64,000 nt of DNA from assembly GCF_021129305.1 (NCBI RefSeq), contig NZ_JAJOMB010000008.1:124001-188000 (forward strand). The letters are read 5' to 3'. The stretch is from Kineosporia babensis. Lineage in GTDB: Bacteria; Actinomycetota; Actinomycetes; Actinomycetales; Kineosporiaceae. The notes beneath the pieces were generated by a model. It was not told where the DNA came from and searched no databases. It worked only from the letters and a program-made list of their open reading frames with translations. Of this stretch, positions 33,157 to 40,312 are shown in pieces; position 1 is the stretch's first letter, and each line of letters begins with the position of its first letter. Both the position numbers and the translations under genes were made by a program.

Positions 33157-33732
33157 CTATTCGGTCCGGGCGGGCCAGGTGACCCGCCCGGACTTCAGGT
33201 CGGCCACCAGCTCTTCCACGTACTGCAGCTCGGCCTGCAGCAACCGTTCCTGATACACCGTCTCGACCAGGAAGACCGGCGCCAGAAACGTCTTCCCGTA
33301 GTCGATGTCGCCCCGCACCGCCTGGATCCGCTCACGCAGCCGAGTGAGCCGCACACCCAGCACCGAAACCGCCTCCTCGACATCGAGGCTCGGAAGGAAC
33401 GACAGCGCCGCCGGGAACTGCGGGAACTCCTCCACCGGCTCGGCCAGCATGTCGCGCAGCCAGTCCAGCAGCAGCTCGCGCCCGGCCGCGGTGATCCGGT
33501 AGGTGGTTCGCTCGGGCCGGTTCTCGGCCCGCTCCACCCCCTCCACCTCGACCAGACCGTCGCGCAGCAGGCGCTGGATGGTCTGGTAGACGCTGTTGCG
33601 CTGGCTGACGTTGATCACGTCGTCCTTGTGCCGCTCCTTGATCAGCTGCTGCATCCGGTAGGCGTGCATCGGAGCCTCGGACAGCATCGAGAGCACGGCC
33701 ACCGCGAGAACGGAACGACGAGGAGCAGGCAC
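33157..33732 (-). CDS. PadR family transcriptional regulator
   Basis: 191 residues. The N-terminus is a PadR winged helix (LSEAPMHAYRMQQLIKERHKDD, QRNSVYQTIQRLLRDGLVEV, and ENRPERTTYRITAAGRELLLDWL). The C-terminal part has the VETVYQERLLQAELQYVEELV dimerisation helix of the PadR group with a long tail (Vir_act_alpha_C-like). It is divergent from a flavin monooxygenase, with palindromic TGGTCATTTT sites between them, so it probably represses both and senses a small aromatic or drug ligand. Its 3' end is 4 bp from the end of the defence operon. Confidence 0.9.
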   Translation of the reverse strand: MPAPRRSVLAVAVLSMLSEAPMHAYRMQQLIKERHKDDVINVSQRNSVYQTIQRLLRDGLVEVEGVERAENRPERTTYRITAAGRELLLDWLRDMLAEPVEEFPQFPAALSFLPSLDVEEAVSVLGVRLTRLRERIQAVRGDIDYGKTFLAPVFLVETVYQERLLQAELQYVEELVADLKSGRVTWPARTE

Positions 33733-33748
33733 TGCCCAAGGATATCCC

Positions 33749-33791
33749 TGGTCATTTTCTAGTCATAATGTGTATGGTCATTTTATGACTA
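33749..33791. promoter_or_regulatory. PadR operator candidate in the divergent promoter
   Basis: TGGTCATTTT occurs twice as direct repeats (33749-33758 and 33775-33784). The second is part of the palindrome GTCAT-TTT-ATGAC (33777-33789). TAGTCAT / ATGACTA forms a wider inverted repeat. The ATG of the monooxygenase lies inside this block. Confidence 0.55.
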
Positions 33792-34960
33792 AGACAGCGG
33801 TGATCATCGGTGGGGGCATCGCGGGCACGGTGACCGCGATCGCGCTGCACGAAGTAGGTATCCGGCCGGTCGTCCACGAGGCGTACGGAGCGAACTCGGA
33901 CGGCATCGGGGCCTTCCTGACGATCCAGGACAACGGGCTGGCTGCGCTGGCCCCGCTGGGCCTGGACCAGGTAGTGGGCGCGCTGGGCATGCCCACCAAG
34001 CGCATGCATCTGGGCAGCGGGCGAACCGGAAAAGAGCTGGGCAGCACCGGCATGCGAGCACGGACCCTGTCCCGCTCCGACCTGTACCAGACATTGCGGT
34101 CCGAGGCCGAGCGGCGGGGCATCGAGATTCGTTACGGTAAAAGGCTTACGGACGCTTCACGTACCGATTCCGGAGTACGCGCAGCTTTCGAGGACGGTTC
34201 CTTCAGCGAGGCAGACCTGCTGATCGGGGCGGACGGGCTGCGCTCGCGCACCCGGGTCCTGCTCGACCCCAGGGCGCCGCAGGCGCGCTTCGTCGGGCTG
34301 CTGAACACCGGGGGCTACGCGCCTTCGCTGAAACTTGGTGGGGCAGTGGGCGATGCCCATTTCATTTTCGGCAAACGCTGCTTCTTCGCCTGGCTGACCG
34401 CGCCGGACGGCGGCACCTGGTGGTTCGCCAATCCGCCGGCCAAGATCGATCCCGGACGAGAAGCGCTCGCCCGGATCTCCCCGGACGCCTGGCGCCAGGA
34501 GCTGAAGGACCTGTTCGCCGAAGACCTCAGCCCGGCACTCGCAGCCATCGACGCGACCGACGAATTGTTCGCTCCGTGGACGACTTACGACTTTCCCAGG
34601 GTCCCGGTCTGGCACGACGACCGGATGGTGATCATCGGCGACGCGGCCCACGCCACCTCGCCCTCGGCCGGCCAGGGGGCTTCGATGGCCATTGAGGACG
34701 CGGTGGTCCTGGCCCGCTGTCTGCGTGACCTTCCCTCGATTGAGGACGCTTTCGTCGCCTACGAGCGGATCCGCCGGTCCCGGGTGGAGAAGGTGGTGGC
34801 GGCCGGGCGGCGTAACGGCTCCGGAAAGGCCGCCGGGCCGTTCGCTGCGATCCTCCGGGACGCGATGATGCCCTACGTGGTGAAGCACTGGGCCAGCGAG
34901 GCCGCGCTGGCTTGGATGACCGACTACCGGATCGACTGGGCGGAGCCGGTCACGCGCTGA
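33785..34960 (+). CDS. FAD-dependent monooxygenase (PHBH fold)
   Basis: 391 residues. The FAD-binding GGGIAG motif is at the N-terminus, followed by a DLLIGADGLRS stretch (DG motif) and GDAAHATSPSAGQGASMAIEDAVVLARCL (GD motif). Together these are typical of class A flavoprotein hydroxylases such as salicylate, UbiH and Tet(X)-like enzymes. It should hydroxylate an aromatic or polyketide substrate with NAD(P)H. The neighbouring PadR regulator fits a detoxification or catabolic role. The ATG at 33785 is chosen over a GTG at 33770. The 3' end overlaps that of the convergent ABC gene by 11 bp. Confidence 0.85.
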   Translation: MTKTAVIIGGGIAGTVTAIALHEVGIRPVVHEAYGANSDGIGAFLTIQDNGLAALAPLGLDQVVGALGMPTKRMHLGSGRTGKELGSTGMRARTLSRSDLYQTLRSEAERRGIEIRYGKRLTDASRTDSGVRAAFEDGSFSEADLLIGADGLRSRTRVLLDPRAPQARFVGLLNTGGYAPSLKLGGAVGDAHFIFGKRCFFAWLTAPDGGTWWFANPPAKIDPGREALARISPDAWRQELKDLFAEDLSPALAAIDATDELFAPWTTYDFPRVPVWHDDRMVIIGDAAHATSPSAGQGASMAIEDAVVLARCLRDLPSIEDAFVAYERIRRSRVEKVVAAGRRNGSGKAAGPFAAILRDAMMPYVVKHWASEAALAWMTDYRIDWAEPVTR

Positions 34961-36740
34961 GCGCTGCGTAACGGCCTTCGCGGGCGAGCAGGCTTTCGTG
35001 GGTACCGGTCTCGACGATCCGGCCGTGGTCGAGCACCGCGATCTGGTCGGCGTCGCGCACCGTGGACAGGCGGTGCGCGATGGTGATCGTGGTGCGGCCC
35101 TTGGCCAGTTCGTCGAAGGCCTGCTGCACGGCCCGCTCGGTGGCGGTGTCGAGGGCGCTGGTGGCTTCGTCCAGCACCAGCACCTTCGGATCGCGCAGCA
35201 GGGTGCGGGCGATGGCCAGGCGCTGCTTCTCACCGCCGGAGAACCGGTGGCCGCGGGAGCCGACCATGGTGTCGTAACCGCCCGGCAGAGAGGCGATCAG
35301 ATCGTGCACCTGGGCCGCCCGGGCCGCCGCCTCGATCTGCTCGTCGGTGGCGTCCGGCCGGGCGTAGCGCAGGTTCTCCCGCACGGTGGTGTGCAGCAGG
35401 TACGTCTCCTGGCTGACCACCCCGACGATCCGGGCCAGGTCGGCCGTCCGGAACCGGCGCAGGTCGACGCCGTCGATGGTGATCCGGCCGGCCGTCGGAT
35501 CGGCCAGCCGGGCCACCAGCGAACCGAGAGTGCTCTTGCCCGAACCGGTCTCGCCGACCACGGCCAGGGTCTGCCCGGCCGGGATGCTCAGGTCGATCCC
35601 CGCGAGCGCGGCCGTGTCGTTGCCGGTGTAGGTGAAGGTGACATCCTCGATCCGGACGTCGCCCCGGATCCTGGACGGGTCCACGTCCACCGGTTCTTCA
35701 GGCTCCTCGATCTCGACGGGGAGATCGAGGTACTCGAAGATCCGGGCGAACAGCGCCAGCGACGAGGTGATCGACACCCCGACGTTGAGCAGGCTGGTCA
35801 GCGGCCGGAACAGACCCTGCTGCAGGGCGGTGAAGGCGACCAGGGTGCCGATCGTCATGCCGCCCGCGGTGGCCGGCAGACCGGCGCTGAGGTAGATCGC
35901 GGCCGGGATGGCGGCGAAGATGATGCTCATCGAGGCCATCCGCCAGCGGCCGGCCAGGTCGGAGCGCAGCTGCAGCTCGATCAGCCGCTGCGAGGTGCCG
36001 GCGAACCGCTCGACCAGGGCCTGACTGGCGCCCAGAGTCTTGCTCAGCTGGACCCCGCTGATCGAAAGGCCTTCTTCGATGGTCACGTTCAGATCGGCCA
36101 GGGCGCGCTGGCGCTGCGCGGTGATCGCCCGGCGCAGCGCGGCGACCTTCCGGCTGAGGTAGATCGCGGGCGGCATCACGACCAGCGAGATCAGCGACAG
36201 CTTCCAGGACAGCGCGATCATCGCGACGGCGGTGGCGATCGCGGTGGTGAGGTTGGCAGCGATCGAGGTGGCGGTGGTGGTGACCACGCTCTGCATGCCG
36301 CCGATGTCGTTGGTGATCCGGGACTGCACCTCGCCGGTGCGGGTCCGGGTGAAGAAGGCGACGGACTGGCGCTGCAGGTGGGCGAACACGTCGGTGCGCA
36401 GCCGGTGCATCACCTCCTGACCGATCCGGGTGCTGATCCAGGTCTGCACCACGCCGAGCACGCTGGTCACCGCGGCGACCGCGACCATGCCGGCGACCAG
36501 GACGGACAGCAGCGGGACGTTCTGCTCCGGGATCGCCACGTCGATCACCTCGCGCAGCAGGAACGGGGTGGCCATCCCGACCGCGGACGAGGCGACGATG
36601 ATGCCGACGACCAGGAACAACGGACGTCGGTGGGCGGCGAAGAGCGCTCCGACCCGGCGCAGCGAGACCTCCTGGGCCTGGGTGCGCTCGGCCGCCCGCT
36701 CGGCGGGTGTGGGTTCGGGTGGTTTCGGTGGCCTTGGCAA
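34950..36740 (-). CDS. ABC exporter half-transporter (fused membrane and ATPase domains)
   Basis: 596 residues. Six membrane segments in residues 40-350 (type I exporter fold) are followed by an ATPase domain with VVGETGSGKSTLGSLV (Walker A), YLLHTTVRENLRYARPDATD, RFSGGEKQRLAIARTLL (signature), and VLVLDEATSALD (Walker B). It acts as a homodimer or with another half and probably exports a drug, lipid or peptide. The start is TTG at 36740 with a perfect GGAGGT six bases before it; the open frame begins 54 bases earlier but lacks a site. The divergent MarR gene and the 21-bp palindrome between them point to MarR control. Confidence 0.92.
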   Translation of the reverse strand: MPRPPKPPEPTPAERAAERTQAQEVSLRRVGALFAAHRRPLFLVVGIIVASSAVGMATPFLLREVIDVAIPEQNVPLLSVLVAGMVAVAAVTSVLGVVQTWISTRIGQEVMHRLRTDVFAHLQRQSVAFFTRTRTGEVQSRITNDIGGMQSVVTTTATSIAANLTTAIATAVAMIALSWKLSLISLVVMPPAIYLSRKVAALRRAITAQRQRALADLNVTIEEGLSISGVQLSKTLGASQALVERFAGTSQRLIELQLRSDLAGRWRMASMSIIFAAIPAAIYLSAGLPATAGGMTIGTLVAFTALQQGLFRPLTSLLNVGVSITSSLALFARIFEYLDLPVEIEEPEEPVDVDPSRIRGDVRIEDVTFTYTGNDTAALAGIDLSIPAGQTLAVVGETGSGKSTLGSLVARLADPTAGRITIDGVDLRRFRTADLARIVGVVSQETYLLHTTVRENLRYARPDATDEQIEAAARAAQVHDLIASLPGGYDTMVGSRGHRFSGGEKQRLAIARTLLRDPKVLVLDEATSALDTATERAVQQAFDELAKGRTTITIAHRLSTVRDADQIAVLDHGRIVETGTHESLLAREGRYAALSA

Positions 36741-36763
36741 GGGCGTACCTCCGCGGTCGAAAG

Positions 36764-36784
36764 ATAGTGAGGTTACCTCACTAT
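36764..36784. promoter_or_regulatory. 21-bp perfect palindrome, MarR operator candidate
   Basis: A single-base-centred palindrome with 10-bp arms; the central 19 bases read TAGTGAGGTTACCTCACTA. It lies between the TTG of the ABC exporter (36740) and the GTG of the MarR regulator (36820), so one site can control both directions. Confidence 0.75.
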
Positions 36785-36819
36785 GAGGCTCCAACCGTAC
36801 TCTCGGCTAGGGTATTCCG

Positions 36820-37242
36820 GTGGGTGCGCAGGAGGACGAAGAGACGCTGGCCGAGGCGTTCTGGGCGGTGTCCCGCCGGCTGCGGCACCGCAGTCACGAG
36901 AGCATCAGCCCGCTGGGCATCACCCCGGCCCAGGCCCGGGCGATCGGCGTGCTGCGGCGGCACGGCAGCATGCGGATCAGCACCCTGTCCGAGCACCTGC
37001 GGATCGCACCCCGCTCCGGCACCGAAGTGGTCGACGCCCTCCAGGAACGAGCTCTGGTGCAGCGCTCCCCCGACCCGGACGACCGCCGGGCCGTCCTGGT
37101 CACCCTCAGTCCTCAGGGCGAGGAAGTGGCCGAGGCCGTGCGGCGGGCCCGGGCGGCCGAGGCCGATCTGTTCTTCGACCGGCTGGACGAGGCCGACCGC
37201 ACCGAACTGGCCCGGATCATCAGCCTGCTGCGTCGCCCGTAG
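36820..37242 (+). CDS. MarR family transcriptional regulator
   Basis: 140 residues with a clear winged helix: LGITPAQARAIGVLRRHGSMRISTLSEHLRIAPRSGTEVVDALQERALVQRSPDPDDRRAVLVTLSPQG. The first 30 residues and the last helix (ARAAEADLFFDRLDEADRTELARIISLLRR) form the dimer interface. It is divergent from an ABC exporter and shares a palindrome with it, so it is the likely repressor of that exporter. The GTG at 36820 is the only start that keeps the first helix. Confidence 0.9.
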   Translation: MGAQEDEETLAEAFWAVSRRLRHRSHESISPLGITPAQARAIGVLRRHGSMRISTLSEHLRIAPRSGTEVVDALQERALVQRSPDPDDRRAVLVTLSPQGEEVAEAVRRARAAEADLFFDRLDEADRTELARIISLLRRP

Positions 37243-37289
37243 GCGAGCCCGGCGTCCACAATTGCGCTCTGGGTTGTCCGGCGGGCTTA

Positions 37290-37304
37290 CAGGAATCTCC
37301 CAGA
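37290..37304 (+). promoter_or_regulatory. Response-regulator box upstream of the mprA-like gene
   Basis: CAGGAATCTCCCAGA is a direct repeat (CAG-N8-CAG, one helical turn apart) 22 bases before the response regulator start. A near-identical box, CAGCTTTCTCACAGA, lies at 40224-40238 upstream of the HtrA-like protease. OmpR-family regulators bind such repeats, so autoregulation is likely. Confidence 0.6.
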
Positions 37305-37326
37305 GAACGGGTGCACTCTCTTCTGC

Positions 37327-38034
37327 GTGGCTGAGAAGACCTATGAGGCGAAACTGCTGGTCGTCGACGACGAGCCGAATATCCGCGAGCTCCTGACCAC
37401 CAGCCTGCGCTTCGCCGGGTTCGACGTCGTGGGGGCCGGTGACGGCGCCCAGGCGCTGGCCCTGGCCGAGCAGCACCGGCCCGACCTGGTGGTGCTCGAC
37501 GTGATGATGCCGGACATGGACGGCTTCACCGTCACCCGCAAGCTGCGCGAGCGCGGCCGGGACATCCCGGTGGTCTTCCTCACCGCCCGTGACGAGACCG
37601 GCGACAAGGTCACCGGCCTGACCGTCGGCGGGGACGACTACGTCACCAAGCCGTTCAGCCTCGAAGAGGTGGTCGCCCGGATCCGCGCCGTGCTGCGCCG
37701 CACCGGCGTGGCCACCGACGCCGAGAGCGGCCGGCTGGTCTTCCACGACCTGGAGCTGGACGAGGACTCGCACGAGGTGCGCCGGGCCGGGCGGCTGATC
37801 GAGCTGTCCCCCACCGAGTTCAAGCTGTTGCGCTACCTGATGCTCAACCCCAACCGGGTACTGTCGAAAGCGCAGATCCTGGACCACGTCTGGGCCTACG
37901 ACTTCAACGGTGAGGCGGGGATCGTCGAGTCGTACATCTCGTACCTGCGCCGCAAGATCGACGACGTCGAGCCCCCACTGATCCACACCAAGCGCGGTGT
38001 CGGCTACGTGCTGCGCCTTCCCCCGCAGAGCTGA
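37327..38034 (+). CDS. OmpR-family response regulator, MprA-like
   Basis: 235 residues. Receiver domain: LLVVDDEPNIRELL (acidic pair), VVLDVMMPDMDG (phospho-acceptor Asp58), FLTARDE (Thr), and VTKPFSLEE (Lys). A winged-helix output domain follows (LSPTEFKLLRYLMLNPNRVLSKAQILDHVWAYDFNGEAGIVESYISYLRRKID, then TKRGVGYVLRLP). The sensor kinase starts six bases later and an HtrA protease lies downstream. This matches the mycobacterial MprA-MprB-PepD arrangement, which responds to envelope stress. GTG start without a strong Shine-Dalgarno. Confidence 0.93.
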   Translation: MAEKTYEAKLLVVDDEPNIRELLTTSLRFAGFDVVGAGDGAQALALAEQHRPDLVVLDVMMPDMDGFTVTRKLRERGRDIPVVFLTARDETGDKVTGLTVGGDDYVTKPFSLEEVVARIRAVLRRTGVATDAESGRLVFHDLELDEDSHEVRRAGRLIELSPTEFKLLRYLMLNPNRVLSKAQILDHVWAYDFNGEAGIVESYISYLRRKIDDVEPPLIHTKRGVGYVLRLPPQS

Positions 38035-38040
38035 TCGGTC

Positions 38041-39654
38041 ATGACTACTACCTTTCCTTCCGAGGCTCCCGCCACCCCGGCGCCCCGCGCCCCCGGTCTC
38101 GTCGAGCGCACCCGGCTGCGCTGGGAGGCCATCCCGCTGCGCGCCCGGCTGGTCGGGATCATGGTCGTGCTGCTGGCCGCGGGCCTGGCGCTGACCGGTT
38201 TCGCCAGCCAGTACGTGCTCAAGGACTATCTGGTGGGCAAGGTCGACAAGCAGCTGGAGCAGAGTCTGCAGCCGGTCGGCGCCTCCGCGGTCAACAACGA
38301 CCTGCGCCGGGTCAGCGACCGGGCGCAGAGCTGGGGCCTGGCCGAGTTCGCGATCAAGGTCTGTTACGACGGCGGCGGGATCGGCGACGACGTCTCGCCC
38401 CAGTCGTCCGCCCCGGCCCTCGTGGAGATGACCTCCGACCAGGCCAACTCCACCGAGGCCGAGGTGTTCAGCGTCTCCTCCGAGGACGGCGCGGTCACCT
38501 GGCGGGCGGTCGCCTCCGGCTGGAAGAACGACCTCACCGGCCAGACCGGCAGCGTGCAGATCGCGCTGCCGCTGGACGACGTGGACGACGCGGTGAACCG
38601 GCTGCGGATCCTGATCGTGATCTTCGGCCTGCTGGTCACCGCGATGTTCGCGAGCCTGGGCTGGCTGGCCATCCGGCGCTCGTTCAAGCCGCTCACCGAG
38701 GTCGAGGAGACCGCCGCCGCGATCGCCGCGGGCGACCTGTCCCGCCGGGTGCCCGAGCATCCGGCCAGTACCGAGGTGGGCCGGCTGACCACGTCGCTGA
38801 ACGGGATGCTGGCCCAGATCGAGAGCGCCTTCCGCTCCCGGGAGGCCTCCGAGCAGCGCACCCGGCGCTTCGCCGCGGACGCCTCGCACGAGCTGCGCAC
38901 GCCGCTGGCCTCGATCCGCGGTTTCGCCGAGTTGTACCGGCAGGGCGCGGTTTCCGAGCCGGAGGACGTGGCCCGGACGATGAGCCGGATCGAGGACGAG
39001 TCGCGCCGGATGGGCACGCTGGTCGAGGACCTGCTGTTGCTGGCCCGCCTGGACGAGCAGCGCCCGGCCCGCAGCGAGCCGGTGGACCTGGCCGTGCTGG
39101 CCGGTGACGCGGTGCACGACGCTCGCGGCCTGGCGCCTGACCGTCAGGTGCGGCTGGTCGGGCTCAGCGACAAGCAGGGGCCCGAGCCCGCGGTGGTCAC
39201 CGGTGACGACAACCGGCTGCGCCAGGTGGTGGCCAACCTGCTGGCCAACGCGGTGCGGCACACCCCGTCCGGCTCGCCGATCGAAGTGGCGGTGGGCAAG
39301 TGGGAGAACGTGGCCGTGCTCGAGGTGCGCGACCACGGTGAGGGCCTCACCCCGGAGCATGCGGCCAAGGTGTTCGAGCGCTTCTACCGGGTGGACGCCT
39401 CCCGGGCCCGGCATCAGGGCGGTGGCTCCGGCCTGGGCCTGTCGATCGTGGCGGCGGTGATCAGTTCGCATCACGGCCGGGTCGGGGTGACCAGCACGGC
39501 CGGCGGCGGGGCCACCTTCCGGGTCGAGCTGCCGCTGGCCACCACTGCGGTCGCCTCCGAGGTCGAGGCCCTGGACCTGGACACACCCGACGAGCCGGAC
39601 GTCCCGGATGCGGACGGAACGGGCACGGCACCCAGTGCCAAGCCGTCTAGCTGA
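38041..39654 (+). CDS. Sensor histidine kinase, MprB-like
   Basis: 537 residues. One membrane segment near residue 45 (LVGIMVVLLAAGLALTGFASQYVL) and another near 195 (ILIVIFGLLVTAMFASLGWLAI) bracket an extracellular sensor domain of about 130 residues. Then follow HAMP, the dimerisation helix FAADASHELRTPLASIRGF (His283) and the ATPase domain (NLLANAVRHTP, EVRDHGEGL, GGGSGLGLSIV). A Glu/Asp/Pro-rich tail ends the protein. The sensor domain should monitor envelope stress by analogy with MprB. It is cotranscribed with the regulator and followed by a hairpin at 39681. Confidence 0.94.
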   Translation: MTTTFPSEAPATPAPRAPGLVERTRLRWEAIPLRARLVGIMVVLLAAGLALTGFASQYVLKDYLVGKVDKQLEQSLQPVGASAVNNDLRRVSDRAQSWGLAEFAIKVCYDGGGIGDDVSPQSSAPALVEMTSDQANSTEAEVFSVSSEDGAVTWRAVASGWKNDLTGQTGSVQIALPLDDVDDAVNRLRILIVIFGLLVTAMFASLGWLAIRRSFKPLTEVEETAAAIAAGDLSRRVPEHPASTEVGRLTTSLNGMLAQIESAFRSREASEQRTRRFAADASHELRTPLASIRGFAELYRQGAVSEPEDVARTMSRIEDESRRMGTLVEDLLLLARLDEQRPARSEPVDLAVLAGDAVHDARGLAPDRQVRLVGLSDKQGPEPAVVTGDDNRLRQVVANLLANAVRHTPSGSPIEVAVGKWENVAVLEVRDHGEGLTPEHAAKVFERFYRVDASRARHQGGGSGLGLSIVAAVISSHHGRVGVTSTAGGGATFRVELPLATTAVASEVEALDLDTPDEPDVPDADGTGTAPSAKPSS

Positions 39655-40005
39655 GACGACCGTCCATCACTTATAGTCACCGGCCGCCCGAATGGTTGAT
39701 TCACGGGCGGCCGAGTGCACTACGGCATCGTCGGCCCGTCCGCAACCGCATCGAGCACGCATCCCGCTGTCTGGACAGCAAATTGACACCTGTGCGTGAC
39801 ACCGCCCACAGGATGAATTCGTCAGGTTGCCCCCTGCGGGCTGGCCTGCGTAGATATAGTTGTCCGTACAGGGGAGTTCCGGGTTTCGGCCGGGCATTTT
39901 CGGCGGTGACGCGACGTTCCCCTGATCGAAACCAGGTAGTCACGCAACTGCGCGACCCTGGTCCGGTAGAAGCGACAGCCTTCGACCCTTTGTGAAGGAG
40001 GGCAG
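39655..40005 (+). other. Intergenic region with terminator, promoter-like site and structured leader
   Basis: CGGCCGCCCG (39681-39690) pairs with CGGGCGGCCG (39704-39713) and can terminate the kinase transcript. A promoter-like TTGCCC (39827-39832), 18-nt spacer and TAGATA (39851-39856) follows, then a long leader with AGGGGA/TCCCCT-closed helices up to the small peptide gene. I see no known riboswitch. No other gene is visible. Confidence 0.5.
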
Positions 40006-40146
40006 ATGAACCACACCGCGACCACCCCGGACGGTGACGACACCGAGGCTCCCAAGAGCTTCTCGGTCGCCAACCCCCGTCGCACCCGGCTCGACGCCGA
40101 CGGCCGGCCGATCCAGGCCCCCGCCGCCATGTCGGCCGCTGAGTGA
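40006..40146 (+). CDS. 46-residue peptide of unknown function
   Basis: Short gene with an excellent AAGGAGGG Shine-Dalgarno five to six bases before the ATG. The product starts MNHTATTPDGDDTEAPKSFS, then VANPRRTRLDADGRPIQAP and ends AAMSAAE. It is polar, with an acidic N-terminal half and a basic NPRRTR centre, no signal peptide and no cysteine. It is followed by a strong terminator (40179-40214), so it has its own transcript between the kinase and the protease. I recognise no family. It could be a small regulator of the two-component system or protease, or a modified peptide. Confidence 0.65.
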   Translation: MNHTATTPDGDDTEAPKSFSVANPRRTRLDADGRPIQAPAAMSAAE

Positions 40147-40178
40147 GCTGACGCTTAGAACGCTTGCGTTCGAACAAC

Positions 40179-40214
40179 GATGCCCCGGTCTCTGGACCGG
40201 GGCATCCTGCGTTT
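40179..40214 (+). terminator. Intrinsic terminator of the small peptide gene
   Basis: A 12-bp perfect stem (40179-40190 with 40195-40206) with a TCTG loop, followed by TTTT at 40211-40214. Confidence 0.85.
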
Positions 40215-40223
40215 TGCGGTTCT

Positions 40224-40238
40224 CAGCTTTCTCACAGA
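40224..40238 (+). promoter_or_regulatory. Response-regulator box upstream of the HtrA-like gene
   Basis: CAGCTTTCTCACAGA, 74 bases upstream of the protease ATG. It matches the CAGGAATCTCCCAGA box at 37290 at 11 of 15 positions, including CAG-N8-CAG and the central TCTC. Binding by the neighbouring regulator is inferred. Confidence 0.6.
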
Positions 40239-40312
40239 CGCGGTGCAGCCAACGCCGAGGGGCGGGGGGTCAACTAGTACTCGTCAGCAAGCTGGCCACG
40301 AGGGTGAGAACG

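Noticed and set aside
36781..39474. Minus strand open frame of about 900 codons
   Set aside because: Antisense of the MarR, response regulator and kinase genes.
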